From positions 2,666,001 through 2,730,000 of the forward strand of contig NZ_CP049872.1 in assembly GCF_011302915.1 (NCBI RefSeq): a DNA stretch of 64,000 nt, read 5' to 3'. Source of the DNA: Thermomonas sp. HDW16 (lineage in GTDB: Bacteria > Pseudomonadota > Gammaproteobacteria > Xanthomonadales > Xanthomonadaceae). A program made the translations under genes and the position numbers. Under the pieces are notes generated by a model. The model was not told the DNA's origin. It searched no databases and was given only the letters and a program-made list of their open reading frames with translations. This document shows positions 9,493-17,759 of this stretch, in pieces (position 1 is the stretch's first letter; every line of letters starts with the position of its first letter).

Positions 9493-9598
9493 TGCATCCC
9501 CATTCTTCGTTGCCTGCTTCCGCCCCCGTCGCGGCACATTAGCGCCCAGCACCTGTGCGTGAAACCCTTTCGCCGGCGCCGGGCGACCGCCGGTACGC

Positions 9599-10588
9599 TC
9601 AGGGCGCCGGCTGGCGCTCGATCCGTTGTTCGATGGCACCGAAGATGTTGTTGCCGGCCTTGTCCAGTACCTCGATGCGCACGCTGTCGCCGAAACTCAT
9701 GAACGGCGTGGACGGCTTTCCATCGCGCAGGGTTTCCACCGTGCGCTGCTCGGCGAAGCAGGACGCGCCCAGCGAGGTGTCCTCGTTCGCCACCGTGCCG
9801 GAACCGACGATGGTGCCGGCCGACAACGGCCGCGTCTTCGCCGCATGCGCCACCAGCTGGGCGAAATCGAACTGCATGTCCACGCCCGCTTCCGGTGCGC
9901 CGAACCATTTGCCATTGATGTGGGTCAGCAGCGGCAGGTGCAGCTTATTGTCCCGCCAATCCGCACCGAGTTCGTCCGGGGTCACGAACACCGGGCTCAG
10001 CGCACTACGCGGCTTGCTCTGCAGGAAGCCGAAGCCCTTGGCCAGCTCCGGCGGAATCAGATTGCGCAGGCTGACATCGTTGACCAGGCCGACCAGCTGA
10101 ATGTGCGATGCCGCCTGCTTCGGCGTCACCGCCATCGGCACGTCGTCGGTGACGATCACGATCTCGGCCTCGAGGTCGATGCCGTAGTCCTCGCTGACCA
10201 CCTTCACCGCATCGCGCGGGCCGTAGAAACCGGCGCTGACCGCCTGGTACATCAACGGATCCACGTAGAAGCTCTCCGGCACCTCGGCGCCGCGCGCGCG
10301 GCGGACGCGCGCCACGTGCGGCAGGTAGGCGCTGCCATCGACGAACTCATAGGCGCGCGGCAGCGGCGCCGCCAGGGCATGCATGTCGAGGTCGAACACG
10401 CCGTCGGCATCACCGGCATTGAGCGCATCGGACAGGGCATTGAGGCGCGGCGCGGCGCTTTCCCAATCTTCCAGCGCGCGCTGCAGGGTGGGCGCGATGC
10501 CGGTGGCGCGCACGGCCTTGGTCAGATCGCGCGAGACCACGATCAGGGTGCCGTCGCGCCCGCCTTCCTTGAGTGAACCCAGCTTCAT
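9599..10588 (-). CDS. Fumarylacetoacetate hydrolase family protein
   Basis: 329-aa FAH-fold hydrolase, proposed to split fumarylacetoacetate into fumarate and acetoacetate, the last step of tyrosine catabolism. Visible family segments: ESFYVDPLMYQAVSAGFYG, the metal-binding DLEAEIVIVTDDVP (acidic cluster E-x-E...D), GLVNDVSLR, the SKPRSALSPVFVTPDELG loop and GTIVGSGTVANED. It lies upstream of maiA in one unit. Its promoter region carries a 14-bp palindrome that recurs in front of hppD (38884-38903), which ties the gene to tyrosine breakdown and not to another FAH-fold activity. hmgA and hppD are 26 kb away. Confidence 0.88.
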   Translation of the reverse strand: MKLGSLKEGGRDGTLIVVSRDLTKAVRATGIAPTLQRALEDWESAAPRLNALSDALNAGDADGVFDLDMHALAAPLPRAYEFVDGSAYLPHVARVRRARGAEVPESFYVDPLMYQAVSAGFYGPRDAVKVVSEDYGIDLEAEIVIVTDDVPMAVTPKQAASHIQLVGLVNDVSLRNLIPPELAKGFGFLQSKPRSALSPVFVTPDELGADWRDNKLHLPLLTHINGKWFGAPEAGVDMQFDFAQLVAHAAKTRPLSAGTIVGSGTVANEDTSLGASCFAEQRTVETLRDGKPSTPFMSFGDSVRIEVLDKAGNNIFGAIEQRIERQPAP

Positions 10589-10615
10589 CGTGGCCTCAAA
10601 TCTGTCGTTGGATTG

Positions 10616-10635
10616 ATAGTTGCAATTGTAACGAT
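10616..10635. promoter_or_regulatory. Palindromic operator upstream of the FAH-maiA unit
   Basis: The core GTTGCAATTGTAAC (10619-10632) is an inverted repeat GTT-N-CAATTG-N-AAC. The extended 20-bp ATAGTTGCAATTGTAACGAT differs at only 3 positions from the site between hppD and the MarR gene. It lies 28-47 bp upstream of the FAH start codon, over the likely -10/start region (TACAAT is readable on the minus strand). It is the predicted binding site of the MarR regulator encoded at 38923. Confidence 0.7.
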
Positions 10636-10654
10636 GTGCGCCGCGCCGCGCGCG

Positions 10655-11395
10655 TCAGTCATCGCCCAGGAACGCCTGTTCGCGGAAGGTCAGCACCAGC
10701 GTGTCGCGGTGACCACCGGCATCGTCCAGCGGCTGGATCGGCGTGGATTCGTGGATCACCCGCGCATCGTCCATCAGCATCAGCGACCACGGCGCTTCCA
10801 GGGTGAAGCGCTGGCCGCGCGGACCATCAGCATCGAACACGCGGGTCTCGCCGCCCTTGATGTTGTGCCGGTCCAGCAGCAGCACCGCCACGAAATCCAC
10901 GCCATCGCGATGCGCGCCTTCTGGCGTGGGCCGGCCCAAGCCGTCGGTGGTATCGATGCGGAACTGGTGCGCCTCCACGTGCCAGCGCGGCACCGGCCGC
11001 TGCCGGCTGCACGCATTGGCGATGCCGAGCACCAGCTTGTCCCACGCGGGATCGGCCAATGTGTCTGTGGTGATCGGTGCGAACCAGCGATCCATGCCGC
11101 CATGCAAGGCGTTGTAGTCAAGCGGCTGCCAATGGCGGCGATGCGGCACCAACCGCAACTGTCCGTCTTCGGCGATGAAGCTGGCATGCCGACGCCGGCG
11201 ATAGCGACCACCGTCCTTGAGATATTCGTCCAGCGGCAGGTCGTCCCAGGCGGGTACCAGCGTATCGAAGCCGCCAATCGACATGCCCGCCAGCGCCGCC
11301 ACCGACTCAGGCTCGAGGATGGCATAACCCTCGTCGCGCATGGCGACGCCCAAGCCGGACAGCGGCACGCTGGGGGCGGGGAAACGGGCGACCAT
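10655..11395 (-). CDS. 2OG-Fe(II) dioxygenase family protein (PF10014-like)
   Basis: 246-aa protein of the 2OG-Fe_dioxy_2 type. The metal facial triad is readable as H and D in EGAHRDGVDFV plus the distal H in DDARVIHESTPI, with the 2-oxoglutarate-binding R in HRDTLVLTF near the end. Some family members hydroxylate free amino acids such as isoleucine; the substrate here is unknown. The ATG at 11395 has a good Shine-Dalgarno (GGAGG, five bases away); the frame is open further upstream but would run through the tRNA gene. It stands alone, between the tyrosine operator and a terminator. Confidence 0.75.
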   Translation of the reverse strand: MVARFPAPSVPLSGLGVAMRDEGYAILEPESVAALAGMSIGGFDTLVPAWDDLPLDEYLKDGGRYRRRRHASFIAEDGQLRLVPHRRHWQPLDYNALHGGMDRWFAPITTDTLADPAWDKLVLGIANACSRQRPVPRWHVEAHQFRIDTTDGLGRPTPEGAHRDGVDFVAVLLLDRHNIKGGETRVFDADGPRGQRFTLEAPWSLMLMDDARVIHESTPIQPLDDAGGHRDTLVLTFREQAFLGDD

Positions 11396-11469
11396 GGCGA
11401 CCTCCGGACGGGACGCATATTGTCGCATCGCACCGCCATCGCGGGCATGGCGAATACGCATGCCAAAAC

Positions 11470-11499
11470 GACAAAACCCGCCTTGCGGCGGGTTTTGTC
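11470..11499 (-). terminator. Intrinsic terminator after tRNA-Gln
   Basis: Perfect 13-bp stem GACAAAACCCGCC / GGCGGGTTTTGTC with a TTGC loop. It is symmetrical and works in either direction; on the minus strand it ends the rplM-rpsI-tRNA direction before the dioxygenase gene. Confidence 0.85.
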
Positions 11500-11519
11500 T
11501 TCGAACTTTGTCTTGGAAC

Positions 11520-11594
11520 TGGCAGCCCCGGAAGGATTCGAACCTCCGAATGCCTGAGTCAGAGTCAGGTGCCTTACCGCTTGGCGACGGGGCT
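11520..11594 (-). tRNA. tRNA-Gln (anticodon CTG)
   Basis: 75-nt cloverleaf with encoded CCA. Acceptor stem AGCCCCG / CGGGGCT is seven perfect pairs, D arm GCC...GGC, anticodon stem CCTGA / TCAGG around the loop CTCTGAC (anticodon CTG, reads CAG), and T arm GGAGG-TTCGAAT-CCTTC. Discriminator base is G73. It lies 48 bp behind rpsI on the same strand. Confidence 0.97.
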
Positions 11595-11642
11595 ATGAAA
11601 CTGATTGTAGCGCCGGCCACGAGGGCCGGCACGACAGGTGCA

Positions 11643-12035
11643 TTAACGCTTGGAGAACTGCGTGGCGCGACGTGCCTTGTGCAGGCCGACCTTCTTGCGC
11701 TCGACTTCGCGTGCATCGCGGGTCATGAAACCGGCCTTGCGCAGTTCGGTCTTCAGGGTTTCGTCGTACTCGACCAGCGCACGGGCGATGCCCAGGCGGA
11801 TCGCACCGGCCTGGCCGGTGGTGCCGCCACCGCTGGTGGTGACGAGAATATCGAAGGTCTCGATGTGCTTGGTCAGCTCCAGCGGCTGGCGCACGATCAT
11901 GCGCGCGGTTTCACGGCCGAAGAATTCGTCCAGCGGACGCTCGTTGACGGTGATATTGCCGCTGCCCTTGCGCAGGAACACGCGGGCGGTGGAGGACTTG
12001 CGACGGCCGGTGCCGTAATTCTGGGTAATCGCCAT
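11643..12035 (-). CDS. rpsI: 30S ribosomal protein S9
   Basis: 130-aa small-subunit protein with the family start [22 protein letters not shown], the central [22 protein letters not shown] and the basic tail ending QFSKR, which reaches the P-site tRNA in the ribosome. It starts 2 bp after the rplM stop, the conserved rplM-rpsI operon. Downstream there is a 7-bp GC hairpin (11612-11630) without a T-run, then tRNA-Gln. Confidence 0.98.
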   Translation of the reverse strand: MAITQNYGTGRRKSSTARVFLRKGSGNITVNERPLDEFFGRETARMIVRQPLELTKHIETFDILVTTSGGGTTGQAGAIRLGIARALVEYDETLKTELRKAGFMTRDAREVERKKVGLHKARRATQFSKR

Positions 12036-12037
12036 GA

Positions 12038-12466
12038 TCAGATGTCCAGCGTCTGCGGCTGCTGAGCAGCGTGCGGGTGTTCGGAGCCCTTGTAGACCTT
12101 GAGCTTGCGGTACATCGCGCGGCCCAGGGTGTTCTTCGGCAGCATGCCCTTCACGGCGATCTCGATCACGCGCTCCGGGTGGCGCTCAAGCGCCTGTGCC
12201 AGGGATTCGGTCTTCAGGTTGCCGACGTAACCGGTGAACCGGTGGTACATCTTGTCCTGCAGCTTCTTGCCGGTCACCGCGATCTTCTCGGCGTTGATCA
12301 CGACGAGGTAATCGCCGGTATCGACGTGCGGGGTGAAAACGGGCTTGTGCTTGCCGCGCAGGCGGTAGGCCAGTGCTGCGGCCAGACGACCCAGGGTCTT
12401 GCCCTCGGCGTCCACGACGTACCAGTCGCGCTGGACGGTCTCGTTCTTGGCGATGAAAGTCTTCAT
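12038..12466 (-). CDS. rplM: 50S ribosomal protein L13
   Basis: 142-aa early-assembly large-subunit protein: [20 protein letters not shown] start, [18 protein letters not shown] and [19 protein letters not shown]. The ATG at 12466 is the family start; an in-frame ATG eight codons upstream is rejected. A ~100-nt leader separates the promoter at 12577-12605 from the start, room for the feedback control known for L13 operons. Confidence 0.98.
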   Translation of the reverse strand: MKTFIAKNETVQRDWYVVDAEGKTLGRLAAALAYRLRGKHKPVFTPHVDTGDYLVVINAEKIAVTGKKLQDKMYHRFTGYVGNLKTESLAQALERHPERVIEIAVKGMLPKNTLGRAMYRKLKVYKGSEHPHAAQQPQTLDI

Positions 12467-12576
12467 GGGAACTCTTCTACGGGGGTGCATGGTCGGGCTG
12501 GTTCGGCATCCCTTGCAGGACGGGAACGTCGCCTCGCGTTGTTCTTCCGGCCACTTTTCGGCGCGAAAGGAGCGGA

Positions 12577-12605
12577 ATGATAGCCCGCCAAGCCGGGCCG
12601 TGCAA
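12577..12605 (-). promoter_or_regulatory. Promoter of rplM-rpsI
   Basis: Minus-strand TTGCAC (12600-12605), 17-bp spacer, TATCAT (12577-12582). Good sigma-70 match in the divergent gap to coq7; start expected near 12570. Confidence 0.65.
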
Positions 12606-12635
12606 CCAGCCTCCCCACCCGCCTAGAATGGGCGG

Positions 12636-13280
12636 ATGTCGACATCGCGCAGCCTCAGCCCGCTCGACCGCCTGCTGGACTCGGTGCAGAACGCACTGTC
12701 CACCGTGGCCGGCAACCCCCGCGCCGAGCGCGCGAATCCGAGCGAATCCACTCCTGACGTGGTGTTGGACGAGGCCGAACGCCGCCACGCCGCTGGCCTG
12801 ATGCGGATCAACCACGTTGGCGAGGTCTGCGCGCAGGCCCTCTACATCGGCCAGGCCGCTGTGGCCCGCGATCCGGCCACGCGCGCGCAACTGCTGCACG
12901 CCGCACAAGAGGAAACCGATCACCTGGCCTGGTGCGCGGACCGCCTGCGCGAGCTGGACAGCCGGCCCAGCCTGCTCAACCCCGTCTGGTACGCCGGCAG
13001 TTACGCGATCGGCGCGTTGGCCGGGCTGCGTGGTGATGGCTGGAACCTGGGCTTCGTGGTCGAAACCGAACGCCAAGTCGAGGCGCACCTGGAAGAACAC
13101 CTGCAGACCCTGCCGGAGGCCGATGGCCGCAGCCGCGCCATCCTGCGCACGATGAAGGAAGACGAAGCGCGGCATGCCGACCATGCCGAAGCCGCCGGCG
13201 CCAAGACCCTGCCGCAACCGATCCCGCGCCTGATGGCGGCCGCATCGAAACTGATGAAGTCGGTCGCCTACCGGTTCTAA
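12636..13280 (+). CDS. coq7: 2-polyprenyl-3-methyl-6-methoxy-1,4-benzoquinone monooxygenase (Coq7)
   Basis: 214-aa di-iron hydroxylase of ubiquinone synthesis (demethoxy-ubiquinone hydroxylation). The ferritin-like iron ligands are visible as E in [18 protein letters not shown], ExxH in [15 protein letters not shown] in [17 protein letters not shown], and E/H in [17 protein letters not shown]. About 50 N-terminal residues ([20 protein letters not shown]) precede the di-iron core, as usual in bacterial Coq7. It is divergent from rplM and ends 4 bp before the convergent yaeQ stop. Confidence 0.95.
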   Translation: MSTSRSLSPLDRLLDSVQNALSTVAGNPRAERANPSESTPDVVLDEAERRHAAGLMRINHVGEVCAQALYIGQAAVARDPATRAQLLHAAQEETDHLAWCADRLRELDSRPSLLNPVWYAGSYAIGALAGLRGDGWNLGFVVETERQVEAHLEEHLQTLPEADGRSRAILRTMKEDEARHADHAEAAGAKTLPQPIPRLMAAASKLMKSVAYRF

Positions 13281-13284
13281 ACGC

Positions 13285-13851
13285 TCAGCCCGGTGTCGCC
13301 ACGCCATCGCGCATCCGCACGCGCGGACGCAAGGTCACGCTGCGGTCTGCATCCATGTCCATCAGCTGCAGTTCGCCATCCTGGATCATCGCGGTAACGC
13401 GCATCCCGCGTCCGAGCAGGGCGGATGCCTCGTCCAGCTCGGCATCGTCCAGTTCAATCACCGTCAGGTTGCGCAGCCGCGCAAACGCCGCCGTGTTGCG
13501 CTTCCACCACGCCTCGGCCGCCTGCCCGCCGTAACCGATGACGATGACCTGCGCCGCGCGTCCGCTGGCCTTACGCAGGCGCGTCTCATCCGGCTGGCCG
13601 AGCTCGATCCATTGCTCGATGGCGCCGGTGTAATCGCGCCGCCACAGCGCCGGCTCGTCCTCGTCGCTCAGGCCGCGGCCGAACTCCAGGCGCTCGTCGG
13701 CGAACAGCGCGAACGCCAGCAGCCGCACCAGCAGGCGGGTGTCGGTTTCCGACGGATGCTGGGCCAGGGTCAGCGCGTGGCTGGCGTAGTAATGGCGATC
13801 GAGGTCGGTGACCTGCAATTCGGCCTTGTAGATGGTGGCATTGGCAGCCAT
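13285..13851 (-). CDS. yaeQ: YaeQ family protein
   Basis: 188-aa protein with the family's opening ANATIYKAELQVTDLDRHYY, the central DEPALWRRDYTGAIEQWIELGQP and VIVIGYGGQAAEAWW. YaeQ has a nuclease-like PD-(D/E)xK fold with no settled biological role. The ATG at 13851 gives the conserved N-terminus; an ATG six codons upstream is also in frame. It converges on coq7 with a 4-bp gap and is divergent from the acidic protein at 13941. Confidence 0.88.
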   Translation of the reverse strand: MAANATIYKAELQVTDLDRHYYASHALTLAQHPSETDTRLLVRLLAFALFADERLEFGRGLSDEDEPALWRRDYTGAIEQWIELGQPDETRLRKASGRAAQVIVIGYGGQAAEAWWKRNTAAFARLRNLTVIELDDAELDEASALLGRGMRVTAMIQDGELQLMDMDADRSVTLRPRVRMRDGVATPG

Positions 13852-13940
13852 GGCGCGTCCTGCGGCCATGGGCCGGTTCGAGGGTGCGCCATTCTACGGC
13901 CCACGCCGCCGTATGCTGCGCGCTTGCACGGAGTGACCCG

Positions 13941-14474
13941 ATGACCACCCACGAATACGATCCCGACGACAATTTCGGCCACGCTTTCCATGCGCAGGCC
14001 GGGGTGGATGACGATGCCGAACTCGAACTGGTGGCCTGGCAATTCCTGCTGCTGGTCAATCCGGACGACGAGGACGCTGCCCTGCAGCAGTTCGCCGCAT
14101 TCCAGCAAGCATTGGACGAAGCCGGCGCCGATGCCGACCCGGTACCGTTGCTGCGCGACGTCATCGACTGGAAAGCCGGCTTCCACGTGGGCGAAGTCGA
14201 TGCGCAGGGACTGATGGAAGCGCTGGATGAACTGGCCGGACGCTGGCGCCTGCACATCGACTGGGGCGTGGACGACGACGCGCAGGAATTGCCCGATACC
14301 GACGCGCTGCTGCACATCGCCCACGCGCAGTTGCGCGAACACCACTACAGCCTGTGGACGATGGAAACCGGCGAGCCGACGCTGGCGGGCTGGATCACCC
14401 TGGAACGCGACATGGAAGCCATGCAACTGGTCGCAAGTGCCTTGGGCATGCCGGCGCGACCCGGCGTCGGCTGA
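13941..14474 (+). CDS. Acidic protein of unknown function
   Basis: 177-aa, strongly acidic, soluble protein (HEYDPDDNFGHAFHAQ at the start, NPDDEDAALQQF, WGVDDDAQELPDTD). No signal peptide or membrane segment. It resembles uncharacterised proteins of xanthomonads, possibly DUF6630, but I do not recognise it securely. The ATG at 13941 follows GGAGTGACCCG, a usable ribosome-binding site. Its 3' end meets speD across a strong bidirectional terminator. Confidence 0.75.
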   Translation: MTTHEYDPDDNFGHAFHAQAGVDDDAELELVAWQFLLLVNPDDEDAALQQFAAFQQALDEAGADADPVPLLRDVIDWKAGFHVGEVDAQGLMEALDELAGRWRLHIDWGVDDDAQELPDTDALLHIAHAQLREHHYSLWTMETGEPTLAGWITLERDMEAMQLVASALGMPARPGVG

Positions 14475-14484
14475 GGCCCGGCCA

Positions 14485-14512
14485 CGAAAAGCCGGCTTTC
14501 GCCGGCTTTTCG
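14485..14512. terminator. Bidirectional intrinsic terminator
   Basis: 12-bp stem CGAAAAGCCGGC / GCCGGCTTTTCG with a TTTC loop, A-run on one side and T-run on the other, exactly between the convergent acidic-protein gene and speD. Confidence 0.9.
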
Positions 14513-14531
14513 ACACCACGGAAGATCGAAC

Positions 14532-15323
14532 TCAGTCGACCAGGTTGCGGCCGTGGTAGAGCTCCTCGATCTCGCGGCGCAGGCGCGCCTCGATCTTCAT
14601 GCGCTCCTTGAACGACAGGTTCTTGGCCTTCTCCTCGAATAGGTAGTTGTCGAGGTCGAATTCCTTCATGTGCATCTTCGTGTGGAAGATGTTCTCCTGG
14701 TAGACGTTGACATCGAGCATCTCGTAGCGCCCGCGCACGTTCTTGGCCAGGTAGTCCTGGATCGAATTGATCTTGTGGTCGATGTAGTGCTTGCGGCCCT
14801 TCACGTCGCGGGTGAAGCCGCGCACGCGGTAGTCCATCACCACGATGTCGCTTTCCAGCGACTCGATCAGGTAGTTCAACGCCTTCAGCGGCGAGATCAC
14901 GCCGCAGGTGGACACGTCGATGTCGGCACGGAAGGTGGCGATGCCGTTGTCCGGGTGGGTTTCCGGATAGGTGTGGACAGTGATGTGCGACTTGTCGAGG
15001 TGCGCGACCACCGCGTCGGAGATCACGCCCTTGGCATCGGCCTTGTCGACCACCGGCTGCTCGGAGATCAGGATCGTCACCGAGGCACCCTGCGGGTCGT
15101 AGTCCTGGCGGGCGATGTTGAGGATGTTGGCACCGATGATTTCCGCCACGTCCGTCAGGATCTGAGTCAGGCGATCGGCGTTGTATTCCTCGTCGATGTA
15201 CTCGATGTAACGCCGGCGTTCGTCTTCCGACGCCGCATAGCAGACGTCGTAGATGTTGAAGCTCAGCGACTTGGTGAGGTTGTTGAAGCCTTGCAGCTTC
15301 AGGCGCGGCAGCGGTTTGACCAC
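14532..15323 (-). CDS. speD: S-adenosylmethionine decarboxylase proenzyme (long SpeD)
   Basis: 263-aa pyruvoyl enzyme that makes decarboxylated SAM, the aminopropyl donor for spermidine. Self-cleavage is expected between K111 and S112 in [19 protein letters not shown]; downstream [19 protein letters not shown] carries the catalytic Cys region. The length matches E. coli-type SpeD. The start codon is GTG at 15323, giving the known xanthomonad N-terminus [15 protein letters not shown]. It is divergent from clp across 127 bp. No speE is in the window. Confidence 0.95.
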   Translation of the reverse strand: MVKPLPRLKLQGFNNLTKSLSFNIYDVCYAASEDERRRYIEYIDEEYNADRLTQILTDVAEIIGANILNIARQDYDPQGASVTILISEQPVVDKADAKGVISDAVVAHLDKSHITVHTYPETHPDNGIATFRADIDVSTCGVISPLKALNYLIESLESDIVVMDYRVRGFTRDVKGRKHYIDHKINSIQDYLAKNVRGRYEMLDVNVYQENIFHTKMHMKEFDLDNYLFEEKAKNLSFKERMKIEARLRREIEELYHGRNLVD

Positions 15324-15450
15324 GGCGGGAGATTCCGGAAGACACGAACAGGGTCGCGATTATGCGGCAAACCGCCGGTCGGCGCGTGCACGCCGTTTGC
15401 CCCCCACCGCAGATCAGCCTACAGTGCGGGCGAAACCTGTTCGAGACACC

Positions 15451-16131
15451 ATGAGCACCACTTTCGCCAAACCGATCTCGCCGCGCATCGCCAATCCCCT
15501 TGGCGCTGATCCCGCGACGATCGAGCGCTTCATCGCGCATTGCCACCGCCGGCGTTACCCGGCGCGTACCGATGTGTTCCGCCCTGGCGACGATGCCAGC
15601 ACCCTCTACTACATCATTTCCGGCTCGGTCAGCATCATCGCCGGCGAGGAAGACGGCCGCGAGCTGGTGCTGGGCTACATCGGCCCCGGCGAATTCGTCG
15701 GCGAGATGGGCCTGTTCGTGGAAAGCGAGCAACGCGGGGTCGCCCTGCGCACCCGCACTGCCTGCGAAATGGCGGAAATCGGCTACGACCGCCTGCAACA
15801 ATTGCTGGCGGCCCAGGCCAACGATGCCGCGCGTTTGCTGTACTCGATCGGCGCGCAGATCAGCCAACGCCTGCTGCATACCAGCCGCAAGGCCGGCCGC
15901 CTGGCCTTCCTGGACGTCAGCGACCGCATCTACCGCACCCTGTTCGACCTGGCCAAGGAGCCGGAGGCGATGAGCCACCCGCAGGGCACCCAGCTGCGCG
16001 TGTCGCGGCAGGAGCTGGCACGGCTGGTGGGCTGCTCGCGAGAGATGGCCGGCCGCGTGCTGAAGAAGCTGCAGGCCGACGGCAAGCTGCACGCGCGCGG
16101 CAAGACCGTGGTCGTGTACGGCACGCGCTAG
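15451..16131 (+). CDS. clp: CRP-like global regulator Clp
   Basis: 226-aa CRP/FNR-family protein. N-terminal cyclic-nucleotide fold (FRPGDDASTLYYIISGSVSII, GYIGPGEFVGEMGLF), long dimer helix, and C-terminal winged HTH (VSRQELARLVGCSREMAGRVLKKL). In Xanthomonas the orthologue is a c-di-GMP-inhibited global regulator of virulence and exopolysaccharide; orthology here is inferred from sequence and from divergence from speD, a xanthomonad arrangement. The ATG at 15451 is chosen over earlier in-frame codons by family length. Confidence 0.93.
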   Translation: MSTTFAKPISPRIANPLGADPATIERFIAHCHRRRYPARTDVFRPGDDASTLYYIISGSVSIIAGEEDGRELVLGYIGPGEFVGEMGLFVESEQRGVALRTRTACEMAEIGYDRLQQLLAAQANDAARLLYSIGAQISQRLLHTSRKAGRLAFLDVSDRIYRTLFDLAKEPEAMSHPQGTQLRVSRQELARLVGCSREMAGRVLKKLQADGKLHARGKTVVVYGTR

Positions 16132-16175
16132 CCGGACAAGAGCCATCGCATGACGCCAAAAGGGGATCGACCGCA

Positions 16176-16643
16176 ATGAGCCGCGCTTTCTCGACCGGTC
16201 ATTACCCCTTGGGCACCGACTTGCGGATCGCCGCTATCGCCGACGGCGACGATGTCGCCCGCCTACTCAGCGACCTGGGCTATCCCTGCGAGATCGACGA
16301 GGCCATCGAACGCATCTCGGTGATCGCCGACAACGACCGCCAGGCGCTGGTGGTGGCCCGCCGTGACGGCGCGGTGGTCGGCCTGATTGCGCTGGACTTC
16401 ATGTACTACCTGCCGCTGGGCACCACCACCTGCCGCGTCACCGCGCTGGTAGTCACCCCCACCGCGCAGGGCCTCGGCATCGGCCGCGCCCTGCTCAAGG
16501 AAGCCGAACGCCGCGCCCGCGTCGGCGGTGCCGCCCGCATCGAACTGACCAGTGGTGCACAGCGCACCGAGGCGCACGCGTTCTACCGCGCCTGTGGCTA
16601 CAAGGACAGTTCGGTGCGTTTCGTCAAACTGCTTGGAGCCTGA
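16176..16643 (+). CDS. GNAT-family N-acetyltransferase
   Basis: 155-aa acetyltransferase. The acetyl-CoA loop is visible in VTPTAQGLGIGRALLKEAERRA (Q/RxxGxG/A type), followed by the beta-bulge strand ELTSGAQRTEAHAFYRACGY. AGGGG lies about ten bases upstream of the ATG at 16176. A nine-codon ORF (16150-16179) ends by overlapping this start (AATGA), so its ribosomes could hand over to the gene. Substrate unknown. It is followed five bases later by a zinc-ribbon protein. Confidence 0.85.
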   Translation: MSRAFSTGHYPLGTDLRIAAIADGDDVARLLSDLGYPCEIDEAIERISVIADNDRQALVVARRDGAVVGLIALDFMYYLPLGTTTCRVTALVVTPTAQGLGIGRALLKEAERRARVGGAARIELTSGAQRTEAHAFYRACGYKDSSVRFVKLLGA

Positions 16644-16648
16644 GATCG

Positions 16649-17035
16649 ATGCCGAGTGACGCCGTCCTCCCGGACACCCTGACCTGCCCGAAATGCGCTG
16701 CGCAGATGTGCATCCAGCGCTACCCGGAGAACGATGCCTACCGCTGCGAGGGTTGCAAGGGGCTATGGCTGCCGCTGATGGCGCATGAACAGCTGGAAGA
16801 GCGCGCAGACAAGATCGATCCGGAGGAATACCAAGGCTCGGCCGGCCCGGAGCCGCGCACGCTGATGTGCCCGCAGTGCGAATTCGTGCCACTGATCCGG
16901 ATGGTGGACGTCAAGCAACCTGACCTGCATTTCGAAAGCTGCAAGGAATGCTACGGCCGCTATTACGATGCCGGGGAATTCCGCGAAGTGAGCGAGGATC
17001 CTTCGCTGCTCGAACGCCTGTTCGGGCGCGACTGA
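16649..17035 (+). CDS. Zinc-ribbon protein (zf-TFIIB type)
   Basis: 128-aa protein with two CxxC...CxxC zinc knuckles: CPKC ... CEGC at residues ~13-36 followed by KGLWLP, and CPQC ... CKEC at ~74-102 followed by GRYYDAGEF. This duplicated zf-TFIIB-like layout, with the aromatic stretch after the second knuckle, is common in small bacterial proteins of unknown function. It is co-transcribed with the acetyltransferase and converges on the HAD gene with a 1-bp gap. Confidence 0.82.
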   Translation: MPSDAVLPDTLTCPKCAAQMCIQRYPENDAYRCEGCKGLWLPLMAHEQLEERADKIDPEEYQGSAGPEPRTLMCPQCEFVPLIRMVDVKQPDLHFESCKECYGRYYDAGEFREVSEDPSLLERLFGRD

Positions 17036-17036
17036 A

Positions 17037-17759
17037 TCAAGTCGCCGGATCGCCCGCGCGACCGGGACAGCCCCAGTTGAGGATCGGCGTGCCGGGCGGC
17101 AATACCCGGCGAAACATCGCCACCCGCTTGGCTTTCGGGTTCACCACGACGGGATTCCGTGCAGCCTGCAGCAAGGGCAGGTCGGCCGAGGAATCGCTGT
17201 AGGCGATGGCCACCGGCTGGGTGTAGCCGGCCTCGCGCAGCATGGTCATCTTCATCGCGTGGTGGCAGTGGCGGATCGCGCCGAGTGCGCCGAATTTCGG
17301 CCCGACCAGTGAGCCGACCACCGGCACGTCCTGCTGTGCGACGAATGCCAGGATCGCCCGCGCCAGTTCCGGTGGCGCACCGGTGGCGACCACCACGCAG
17401 TCGCCGGCTTCGCGATGCTTGTGCAGCACATCGAGCGCGGTCGGCAGCAGGTGGGACCTGATGGCTGCGGCATTGGCTTCGACATAGCCATCGATCAGAG
17501 CATCCAGGTCGCGCCGGCGATGCAAGCCGACGGTGCCGATCCACACGAACACCGAAATACCCGCGCGGCGCGTACGCAGCCACGCCACCATCGGCCCTGC
17601 AATCGGCGTGACCAGGATCGCAAGCAGCTGCCGCCACCACGCGCGGTCGAGCAACCACTTGAACAGGTGACTGCCGGAGTCGCCGTCGTACAGGGTGTGG
17701 TCGAAGTCGAACACCACCAGCGGCGCGTCGGCGCGCGGCGTAGGAAACTGCGTGCTCAT
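17037..17759 (-). CDS. HAD-IB family hydrolase (phosphoserine phosphatase-like)
   Basis: 240-aa haloacid-dehalogenase phosphatase. Motif [11 protein letters not shown] carries the nucleophile and acid/base aspartates, motif II is [12 protein letters not shown] in [11 protein letters not shown], and motif III is [12 protein letters not shown]. One hydrophobic stretch ([21 protein letters not shown]) in the cap may associate with the membrane. Its ATG overlaps the trpC stop (ATGA), so it is the last gene of the long trp-cyanophycin run. Substrate unknown. Confidence 0.85.
   Translation of the reverse strand: MSTQFPTPRADAPLVVFDFDHTLYDGDSGSHLFKWLLDRAWWRQLLAILVTPIAGPMVAWLRTRRAGISVFVWIGTVGLHRRRDLDALIDGYVEANAAAIRSHLLPTALDVLHKHREAGDCVVVATGAPPELARAILAFVAQQDVPVVGSLVGPKFGALGAIRHCHHAMKMTMLREAGYTQPVAIAYSDSSADLPLLQAARNPVVVNPKAKRVAMFRRVLPPGTPILNWGCPGRAGDPAT

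Noticed and set aside
11612..11630. 7-bp GC hairpin after rpsI as an operon terminator
   Set aside because: No T-run follows on the minus strand, so it is not listed as a terminator.
11396..11716. N-terminal extension of the 2OG-Fe dioxygenase gene
   Set aside because: It would translate the tRNA-Gln gene and a terminator; the ATG at 11395 has a proper ribosome-binding site.
14395..16176. Minus-strand frame joining the antisense of clp with an out-of-frame reading of speD
   Set aside because: It runs through both real genes in the wrong frame and through the divergent promoter region.
16150..16179. Nine-codon ORF ending on the acetyltransferase start
   Set aside because: Too short and without codon signature to claim as a gene; noted only in the acetyltransferase entry.
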